The notes under the pieces: model-generated
What the model was told of the DNA's origin: nothing
The model's database searches: none
The model's input: only the letters and a program-made list of their open reading frames with translations
Source: Methanosarcinales archaeon
GTDB taxonomy: Archaea > Halobacteriota > Methanosarcinia > Methanotrichales > Methanotrichaceae
Direction: 5' to 3'
Assembly: GCA_013415595.1 (NCBI GenBank)
Contig: JAAEEW010000003.1
Span: forward strand, 1-10,564
DNA length: 10,564 nucleotides
Part shown: positions 5,903 to 10,564 of the stretch, in pieces
Layout of the letters: every line of letters starts with the position of its first letter
Position numbering within the stretch: the first letter of the stretch is position 1
Position numbers and translations under genes: made by a program

Positions 5903-6859
5903 ATGCCAAATCTCAACGTCGCGGTTCTGGGCCCCTCCGGCTATGCCAAGGATATCGGCAAGAAGGGGACCACCAGTGACCTCACATTTTACAATCTGAA
6001 AAAGGGCGATCTGACCGTCACCCTGATCGAGCCCACCAGGTATCCGGAGAGGCTGGCGCCCCTGTTCTACGCCGTCTCCATGGCCAGCCAGGCCATATTA
6101 GTGGTAGACGAGATCACCCCCACCTTCGGGGAGAGCGTGATCATGCTCCAGTGCGCCGGGGTGAAGGAGGGCTACGTCATCCTCAGGAACTATCTGAGCC
6201 GGGAGCAGCTTCTACCACTGATCAAGGGCACGGTGATCGAGGGTTACCGGTTCATGGAGGACGACAAGATCGTGCTCAGGGAATCCCTGCTGGAAGAGGC
6301 CGCTAAGATCGAGTCGCCCCAGGACGAGCCGTCCGGAAGCCTGCCCGTGGACCACTTCTTCAGCGTCCGGGGCATAGGCACCGTGGCCCTGGGAAGCGTT
6401 GCCCGGGGGAGCCTGCACAAGCACGAAGAGGTGCGGGTCCTTCCCGGAGAGAAGACCGCCCAGATCCGGTCCATCCAGAAGCACGACGAGGACTTCGACT
6501 CCGCCGGAGTGGGGGAGAGGACGGGCATGGCCCTGAAGGGACTGGAGGTGGAGGACCTGGACCGGGGAATAGTGCTCACCACCGACAAATCCATCAAGAG
6601 CACCTCATCCCTCAAGGCCGGAGCAGAGCTGGTCAAGTACTGGGCAACCCCCCTGAAGCCGGGAATGGTCCTTCACCTGGGGCACTGGATGCAGTACATC
6701 CCCGCCCGGGTGGAGGCGGCGGAGGGGCCGGACTGGCATAAGCCCCTGCTGACTCTGGCCCTGGACAAGCCGGTGATTCACCCCGCCGGGTCCCGGGGGG
6801 TGCTGACCTATCCAGAGGGAGGCAAGCTCAAGGTGGTAGGAACCATCGAGCTTCCCTGA
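5903..6859 (+). CDS. EF-Tu/SelB-like translation factor homolog with degenerate G domain
   Basis: A 318-residue protein related to archaeal SelB/EF-Tu-type translational GTPases. Residues 1-110 correspond to the G domain but lack its motifs. The P-loop position reads GPSGYAKDIGKKGTTSD (10-26), which does not fit GxxxxGK[ST]. The DxxG position is replaced by EPTRYPER (43-50). Where NKxD is expected after the hydrophobic strand, the sequence reads ILRNYLSRE (93-101). Residues 149-230 form a good domain 2 beta barrel (VDHFFSVRGIGTVALGSVARG, with RSIQKHD and MALKGLEVEDLDRG), followed by a domain-3-like C terminus. It probably cannot bind GTP normally; a role in translation or RNA binding is inferred from domain 2. 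I chose ATG 5903 because homology starts there (MPNLNVAVLGPSGYA). A TTG at 5762 would add repeat-derived residues. It stands alone, divergent from the TPR operon and convergent with the symporter gene. Confidence 0.88.
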   Translation: MPNLNVAVLGPSGYAKDIGKKGTTSDLTFYNLKKGDLTVTLIEPTRYPERLAPLFYAVSMASQAILVVDEITPTFGESVIMLQCAGVKEGYVILRNYLSREQLLPLIKGTVIEGYRFMEDDKIVLRESLLEEAAKIESPQDEPSGSLPVDHFFSVRGIGTVALGSVARGSLHKHEEVRVLPGEKTAQIRSIQKHDEDFDSAGVGERTGMALKGLEVEDLDRGIVLTTDKSIKSTSSLKAGAELVKYWATPLKPGMVLHLGHWMQYIPARVEAAEGPDWHKPLLTLALDKPVIHPAGSRGVLTYPEGGKLKVVGTIELP

Positions 6860-6907
6860 AGGGACAAAGGGATAGACAGCCACCGTCGAAATGGCATTGT
6901 CAATATG

Positions 6908-6933
6908 CGTGTCAAATAAACGTGTCAAATAAA
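6908..6933. repeat. Perfect 13-bp tandem duplication
   Basis: CGTGTCAAATAAA occurs twice in immediate succession (6908-6920 and 6921-6933), about 50 bp after the EF-Tu-like stop codon. On the minus strand it gives two TTTATTTG stretches that could help end leftward transcription from the symporter gene. An 8-bp core, GTGTCAAA, recurs at 10186, which may be chance. Confidence 0.8.
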
Positions 6934-6946
6934 TGAGGTGCTCCGG

Positions 6947-6994
6947 GGGAGGGGCGAAATGTACCCCGAGAAAATTTTTCCGCCCCTCCCTTTT
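6947..6994. terminator. Hairpin/T-tract, probable bidirectional terminator
   Basis: A perfect 10-bp inverted repeat, GGGAGGGGCG (6947-6956) and CGCCCCTCCC (6981-6990), surrounds a 24-nt loop containing AAAATTTTT. With one bulge, three more A-T pairs can form. TTTT follows directly on the plus strand (6991-6994), and the loop has T-runs on both strands. It lies between convergent genes, where a shared terminator is expected. Confidence 0.55.
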
Positions 6995-7084
6995 CACGCC
7001 CCATGGTCTCCATATCGCCCCTTCTAGTTCTCCCTCGTCTCTCTTCTACCTCTTTTCGCGCCCCGGGGCTCTCTTTGCCCCTCA

Positions 7085-8008
7085 TCACTCCCGTCTGGAC
7101 CACCAGCCGGCCAGAATGGGCCCGCTGATGTTGTGCCACACGCTGAACAGGGCTCCGGGAAGGGCTGCTGCCGGGGAGAAGTAGATGGTGGCCAGGGCCA
7201 CCGCCAGTCCGGAGTTCTGCATCCCCACCTCGATGGCCACCGTCCGCCGTCTGGGGCGGTCCATCCCCAGCAGGGAGGCGGCCAGGTACCCCAGGAGCAG
7301 TCCCAGGCAGTTGTGGAGCACCACCGCCGCCAGGACGACGGGGGCCAGGGAGAGGAGGAGGGAGGCGTTCAGGCCGATTATGGCCCCCACTATGAGGACG
7401 ATGGCGGCCACGGAGACCAGAGGCAGCAGGTGGATGCTTCTCGCCACCTGCCGGCTGAAGAAGCGGTGGGCGGCCACTCCCAGGAGGACGGGGACCAGGA
7501 CTATTTGCAGGATGGATAAGAAGAGGTCAACGGCCGGCACCTGCATCCACCGTCCGGCCAGCCACAGGGTCAGCAGGGGAGTCATGAGGGGGGATATCAG
7601 GGTGGAGACCGAGGTCATGGTCACCGAGAGGGCCACGTCTCCCCGGGCCAGGTAGGCGATCACGTTGGAGGCCGTCCCCCCGGGGCAGGAGCCCACCAGA
7701 ATCATCCCCACCGCCAGCTCGGGAGAGAGGTGGAAGGCCCGGGCGATGCCCAGGGCCACCAGGGGCATGACCGTGTACTGGGCCAGGACCCCGATCATGA
7801 CGTCCCGGGGCTGCTGCAGAACCCTGCGAAAGTCCTCCAGGGTGAGGGTCATGCCCATGCCGAACATGATGGTGCCCAGGAGCAGGCTGATGTGGGGGAG
7901 GACGAAGGAGAAGGTCCCCGGACGGACCAGGCCCACCACCGAGACCAGCAGCACCCAGATTGGGAAATAGGTGGTGGCAAGCTCGCTAATCTTCGATTGC
8001 AGATCCAT
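7085..8008 (-). CDS. BASS-family sodium-dependent anion symporter
   Basis: A 307-residue integral membrane protein of the bile acid:sodium symporter (BASS/SBF) family, predicted to import an organic anion with Na+. About nine or ten hydrophobic helices span the length. Family motifs are FGMGMTLTLEDF (49-60), GSCPGGTASNV (106-116) and EVGMQNSG (260-267). From memory of the Neisseria ASBT structure, its sodium ligands Gln77, Ser114, Asn115, Ser128, Thr132, Glu260, Val261, Met263 and Gln264 are present here at the same residue numbers. The substrate cannot be told; relatives carry bile acids, pyruvate, pantothenate or ketopantoate-like acids. The ATG at 8008 has GGAGG 8 nt upstream. The gene follows the ABC permease after 306 bp and an apparent terminator, so it is probably a separate unit. 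The end is convergent with the EF-Tu-like gene. Confidence 0.93.
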   Translation of the reverse strand: MDLQSKISELATTYFPIWVLLVSVVGLVRPGTFSFVLPHISLLLGTIMFGMGMTLTLEDFRRVLQQPRDVMIGVLAQYTVMPLVALGIARAFHLSPELAVGMILVGSCPGGTASNVIAYLARGDVALSVTMTSVSTLISPLMTPLLTLWLAGRWMQVPAVDLFLSILQIVLVPVLLGVAAHRFFSRQVARSIHLLPLVSVAAIVLIVGAIIGLNASLLLSLAPVVLAAVVLHNCLGLLLGYLAASLLGMDRPRRRTVAIEVGMQNSGLAVALATIYFSPAAALPGALFSVWHNISGPILAGWWSRRE

Positions 8009-8133
8009 TCTCTGTCCCTCCGCCCCGCCGGGGCCCTGCCAGGTCTGTTGTTGAAGGGACTCTTTCCAGCAATTTCAAACTATCCGTCAATCTCCCGGCT
8101 GAACTGGGAGTTGAACCGGGGAGCCCTGGCCGG

Positions 8134-8165
8134 GAATGCCGGAGATCCGTTTGAAGAATGCCGGA
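8134..8165. repeat. Two exact 10-bp direct repeats 22 bp apart, possible operator
   Basis: GAATGCCGGA occurs at 8134-8143 and 8156-8165. The 22-bp spacing is close to two helical turns, placing both on one face of the DNA about 125-155 bp upstream of the symporter ATG. This arrangement suits a regulator binding side by side, but it is inference. Confidence 0.4.
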
Positions 8166-8277
8166 AAGAGCGTGAGCGGGACCGATAAGCCCGGGACAGA
8201 AAGGTCGGGTACTGAGGCTCAGGACCGAAGTTGCAGGATTGGGGCGAAAGGACCGCAAAGGAGCAAATGAGTGATCG

Positions 8278-8307
8278 CTGCCGTCAGCTCAACGGCAGAA
8301 AAAATTT
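8278..8307 (-). terminator. T-tract and hairpin after the ABC transporter genes
   Basis: Immediately past the permease stop the minus strand reads AAATTTTTT (8307 to 8299), a T-run of the kind that ends archaeal transcripts. It is followed by a 7-bp stem CTGCCGT/ACGGCAG (8278-8284 with 8292-8298) and a 7-nt loop. Confidence 0.55.
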
Positions 8308-8314
8308 GGGGGCC

Positions 8315-9103
8315 TCACTGGGTGAGGCCGACCCGCCATTTGAGGAGCCTCTCCTCCACCACATAGCGGAAAGAACGGTCCAGTAGAAGGCCCACCAGGC
8401 CCAGCACTATCATGTAAAGCAGCACCAGGTCCATCTTGTGCAGATAGTAGTAGAGCCAGATCTTGTAGCCCAGCCCGCTGGTGCTCACCCCGAACATCTC
8501 CGCAGCCACCAGACACATCCAGGCGATGCCCATGGCGATGCGAATCCCAGCGGCGATGGAGGGCAGGGCGAAGGGGAAGGCCACGTACCTGATCAGGTTG
8601 CGGTCGCTGGTGCAGCCCAGCACCTTGGCCGACTCCACGTAAACCTTTGGGAGGTTGCGAAATCCGGTGTAGGTGTTGATCAGGATGGGGAAGACCGCTC
8701 CCACGAAGACGATGAAGCCGGCGGACTCGTGGGTCAGGCCGAACCACACGATGGCAAAGGGTATCCAGGCCAGGGGGGGAATGGGCCTGATCAACTCCAC
8801 CAGGGGATCGGAGATCCGGTCCATCATCTTGAACCAGCCCATGCTCATGCCGATGGGCATGGCCACCAGCACCCCCCCCAGGAGGCCGATGGCGAAGTGC
8901 AGCAGGCTGATGGGCAGGTCCTCGGTCAGGATGATCCTCCACTGGCCGGCCATGGCCTGCACCACCTGCAGGAAGCTGGGGAGGATCAGGGTCTCGTCCA
9001 CCAGTGAGGCAGCGACCTGCCAGACCAGGATGAGGCCGGCCAGAGAGGCGGCCTCAATACCGTAGTCCTCCAGCTTGGACCCGAGCTGCTTCTTTCTTCC
9101 CAG
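8315..9103 (-). CDS. ABC importer permease, nitrate/sulfonate/taurine (SsuC/TauC) type
   Basis: Membrane subunit of a binding-protein-dependent importer of the NitT/TauT class, 262 residues from the start proposed here, which is the usual family length. About six hydrophobic helices are visible. The EAA loop that docks the ATPase reads ESAKVLGCTSDRNLIRYVAF, ending in PFALPSIAAGIR (about residues 157-188). The first ATG/GTG/TTG codon in frame is GTG at 9001, but starting there would delete the N-terminal helix (ASLAGLILVWQVAASLV). The frame is open back to a TAG at 9122-9124 with no canonical start. A strong GGAGGAG (9116-9110) lies 6 nt before a CTG at 9103, so CTG is my best guess. ATA (9109) is too close to that site, and ATT (about 9061) is a weaker option. 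The GGAGGAG begins in the stop codon of the binding-protein gene, so the pair is coupled. Substrate unknown. Confidence 0.85.
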   Translation of the reverse strand: MGRKKQLGSKLEDYGIEAASLAGLILVWQVAASLVDETLILPSFLQVVQAMAGQWRIILTEDLPISLLHFAIGLLGGVLVAMPIGMSMGWFKMMDRISDPLVELIRPIPPLAWIPFAIVWFGLTHESAGFIVFVGAVFPILINTYTGFRNLPKVYVESAKVLGCTSDRNLIRYVAFPFALPSIAAGIRIAMGIAWMCLVAAEMFGVSTSGLGYKIWLYYYLHKMDLVLLYMIVLGLVGLLLDRSFRYVVEERLLKWRVGLTQ

Positions 9104-9109
9104 ACCTAT

Positions 9110-9116
9110 CTCCTCC
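9110..9116 (-). promoter_or_regulatory. Strong ribosome binding site deciding the permease start
   Basis: Minus-strand GGAGGAG starts three nucleotides after the beginning of the binding-protein stop (TGA at 9119-9117) and is followed by six nucleotides and then CTG. No ATG, GTG or TTG in the permease frame lies within a usable distance, which makes a rare start codon likely. Confidence 0.6.
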
Positions 9117-10124
9117 TCAAGCTAAGCGCTCGTAGAAGCTGGTGTCGAAGAGGTCCTTCTCCGTCATCTGCTTCTTGGTGTAGCCAAGCTCGTAGTCCAC
9201 GGCGGCATACTCCAGCGTGGACGGTATCTGAATCCTGGGGTCGCTGATCCACTTTCCATCCCAGGTGTCCAGAGAGTGCTCGACCATCTCCATATCCTGG
9301 CCGGTCTTGTTGGAGTAGATCCTTGCCGCATCCTCCGGGTTGCTCTGGGCGTACTTGGTAGCCTTGATGTGGGTCTTGATTATCTGCTCCACCAGCTCCG
9401 GATTCTCCCTGATCAGCTTGCCGCTGACCACCAGGCTGCAGCAGGCATGGTTGGGCCACATCTCTCCAGAGGCCACCACCGATGTTCCCTTGCCCTCCAG
9501 CTCGACGATGGCCGGAGCGGGGTGGGGCAGGAAGACGCCATCCACCTGGCCGGCGGATATGGCGGTCACGGCGTCGCCGGGGCCCATGGGCAGGATCTTG
9601 ATGCCCTGGAAGTCCACCCTGAAGTCATTGAGCCACTTCTTCATGACCGTGTCCTGGATGGAGCCCGGCGGGAAGGTGCCTATCTTCAGCCCCAGCAGGG
9701 AGGCCGGTCCGGTGTACTGGATGCCGGGCCTCAGCACCAGGTCGGAGCCGTTGATGTTGACTCCGGCCACGATCTTGGCGTCCAGGCCTTCAGATATGGC
9801 CGAGATGGGTGGGGCCGTTCCCACGTAGGCTATGTCCAGGTCGCCGCCGAGCATGGCCTGCATCTCCGGGGGTCCGGAGGGGAATTCAAAGTCCTTGATC
9901 TCGGTCACTCCAAAGGGCTTCAGGTCCTCCAACCACCAGCCCTTCTCCATGGCAATCATCTCGGCGATCTGGTGGGTGCTCGGCTGATACCCTATGCGCA
10001 GGGTCATGGCCTCCGCTTTCTTCTCCGGCTGGCTGATACAGCCAAGAGTAATCACCACCACCGCCGCAATCAGCATAAAAACGATCCAGTGCCTCAAATC
10101 AATCACCTTGCTATGAGTTGTCAT
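9117..10124 (-). CDS. ABC importer substrate-binding lipoprotein, nitrate/sulfonate/taurine type
   Basis: Extracytoplasmic binding protein of a NitT/TauT-class ABC importer (SsuA/TauA/NMT1-like fold), 335 residues. A hydrophobic signal (residues 14-27) ends in the lipobox TLGC with Cys29 as the probable lipid-anchored residue. The mature part starts with LRIGYQPSTHQIAEMIAMEKG, typical of this family. Further family features are AMLGGDLDIAYVGTAPPISA, the GLKIGTFPPGSIQD strand-loop, and the interlobe segment GQVDGVFLPHPAPA. I chose ATG 10124; a GAGGGGG stretch lies 11 nt upstream, and a GTG at 10145 is possible but overlaps that stretch. It is the first gene of a two-gene unit with the permease; no ATPase gene is adjacent. 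Candidate ligands are sulfonates, nitrate-like anions or thiamine-precursor-like compounds; the sequence does not decide. The nearby DUF39 gene hints at sulfur metabolism, by proximity only. Confidence 0.92.
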   Translation of the reverse strand: MTTHSKVIDLRHWIVFMLIAAVVVITLGCISQPEKKAEAMTLRIGYQPSTHQIAEMIAMEKGWWLEDLKPFGVTEIKDFEFPSGPPEMQAMLGGDLDIAYVGTAPPISAISEGLDAKIVAGVNINGSDLVLRPGIQYTGPASLLGLKIGTFPPGSIQDTVMKKWLNDFRVDFQGIKILPMGPGDAVTAISAGQVDGVFLPHPAPAIVELEGKGTSVVASGEMWPNHACCSLVVSGKLIRENPELVEQIIKTHIKATKYAQSNPEDAARIYSNKTGQDMEMVEHSLDTWDGKWISDPRIQIPSTLEYAAVDYELGYTKKQMTEKDLFDTSFYERLA

Positions 10125-10161
10125 ACTGGCAAATGCCCCCCTCACTTAAAGCAGTTTCCAC

Positions 10162-10173
10162 CCAGGGCCCTGG
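10162..10173. promoter_or_regulatory. Perfect 12-bp palindrome upstream of the binding-protein gene
   Basis: CCAGGGCCCTGG is a perfect palindrome 38 bp ahead of the binding-protein ATG. It could be an operator or part of the leader. A second palindrome, ATTGTACAAT, lies at 10205-10214. Either could be bound by a dimeric regulator in this divergent promoter region. Function is inferred only from symmetry and position. Confidence 0.35.
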
Positions 10174-10302
10174 TTATTCCTTAATGTGTCAAACTGACGT
10201 CTCAATTGTACAATCGTAAGAAACGGACGCCTGTGGAGTGGCGTAATGGGGAAAAGAAAGATATGTCTGAAGTTAAAACAGGGATGAGTCTGACCGGAGC
10301 GG

Positions 10303-10310
10303 TATATCAT
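10303..10310 (+). promoter_or_regulatory. Candidate TATA box for the DUF39/marker-16 gene
   Basis: TATATCAT is centred about 46 nt before the ATG at 10353. This would give a leader of roughly 20 nt containing the ribosome binding site GGTGA at 10343-10347. Confidence 0.4.
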
Positions 10311-10352
10311 CACCGAAAACTCATGACAGAAATTGACTAAACGGTGAGGAAA

Positions 10353-10564
10353 ATGAGGCGATCTGTCGAAGAGATCAACGAGCGTCTGCGGCGAGGGGAA
10401 GCCCGGGTACTCACCGCCCAGGAGGTCTGTGACCTGGTGGAGGGCGGGGAGAAGCCCGGCATGCAGGACGTGGACGTGGTTACCACGGCCACCCGGGCGG
10501 TCATGAGCGGGACCTACGCCGTGCTGTCCTTCCCGGTGGCAGAGCCCCACACCTTCCTGCGGGC
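10353..10564 (+). CDS. DUF39-family protein, likely methanogenesis marker 16, partial N terminus
   Basis: Only the first 70 codons are in the window. The translation starts MRRSVEEINERLRRGEARVL and continues to VDVVTTATRAVMSGTYAVLS, with PVAEPHTFLRA at the edge. This matches the start of the DUF39 family, which includes the L-aspartate semialdehyde sulfurtransferase that forms homocysteine in methanogens (MA1821 type). The TATRAVMSGTYAVLSF wording, rather than the GTFGAMCSSGA I recall for the sulfurtransferase, favours the related methanogenesis marker 16 metalloprotein group. The known family carries its iron-sulfur/CBS regions beyond this edge, so they cannot be checked. ATG 10353 has GGTGA 5 nt upstream. 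It is divergent from the ABC transporter genes across a 228-bp region. The family is fairly sure; the subgroup is less so. Confidence 0.82.
   Translation, partial: MRRSVEEINERLRRGEARVLTAQEVCDLVEGGEKPGMQDVDVVTTATRAVMSGTYAVLSFPVAEPHTFLR

Larger units (their letters stand above)
8009..8314. other. Intergenic region upstream of the symporter gene
   Basis: Non-coding spacer between the ABC permease stop and the symporter start. It holds a T-tract and hairpin next to the permease, a pair of exact 10-bp direct repeats at 8134 and 8156, and the symporter ribosome binding site (minus-strand GGAGG ending 9 nt before the ATG). I could not find a convincing TATA box. Open frames here lack any family resemblance. 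Confidence 0.6.

Noticed and set aside
8101..8130. tRNA-like T-loop (GGTTCAACTCC on the minus strand)
   Set aside because: The flanking bases cannot form the 5-bp T stem and no acceptor or anticodon arms are found.
9276..10184. Long plus-strand open frame antisense to the binding-protein gene
   Set aside because: The minus strand encodes an unmistakable substrate-binding lipoprotein; the antisense product is His/Gly/Leu-rich with no known domain.

Overview
The window looks like a chromosomal segment from a GC-rich methanogenic archaeon, most plausibly a Methanothrix (Methanosaeta)-like member of the Methanosarcinales. The reasons are: a truncated right-edge gene that reads like methanogenesis marker 16 (DUF39 family); a degenerate EF-Tu/SelB-like protein of the kind found in methanogens; secreted TPR proteins; archaeal-style TATA-like boxes; and ATGA gene overlaps with AGGAG-type ribosome binding sites. 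The genus is inference; a methanogen is reasonably well supported.

Layout, left to right. (1) 1-2393, minus strand: a two-gene 2-oxoacid:ferredoxin oxidoreductase operon, with a fused gamma-alpha subunit followed through a 4-nt overlap by the thiamine-diphosphate/[4Fe-4S] beta subunit, which runs off the left edge. (2) 2640-4576, minus strand: two adjacent genes for exported tetratricopeptide-repeat proteins. (3) 4577-5902: about 1.3 kb without a convincing gene. It holds a degenerate array with roughly 37-bp periodicity, a lower-GC stretch with several hairpins, a structured small-RNA or terminator candidate, and a second, roughly 24-bp-period, pyrimidine-rich array. (4) 5903-6859, plus strand: an EF-Tu/SelB-like protein whose G domain has lost the nucleotide-binding motifs, possibly read from a leaderless promoter. 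(5) 6860-7084: a convergent intergenic region with a strong hairpin and a perfect 13-bp tandem duplication. (6) 7085-8008, minus strand: a BASS-family sodium symporter that keeps the known sodium ligands. (7) 8315-10124, minus strand: a lipoprotein substrate-binding protein and a permease of a nitrate/sulfonate/taurine-type ABC importer. No ATPase gene lies beside them, and the permease apparently starts at CTG. (8) 10125-10352: a divergent promoter region. (9) 10353 to the right edge, plus strand: the first 70 codons of the DUF39/marker-16 protein.

The oxidoreductase would exchange electrons with ferredoxin during oxidation or synthesis of a 2-oxoacid. The ABC importer pair, the symporter and the DUF39 gene could share a theme of organic anion or sulfur-compound handling, but only proximity supports that. 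The most unusual features are the intergenic repeat arrays, the permease start and the pseudo-GTPase. I saw no CRISPR array, tRNA, rRNA or insertion sequence.
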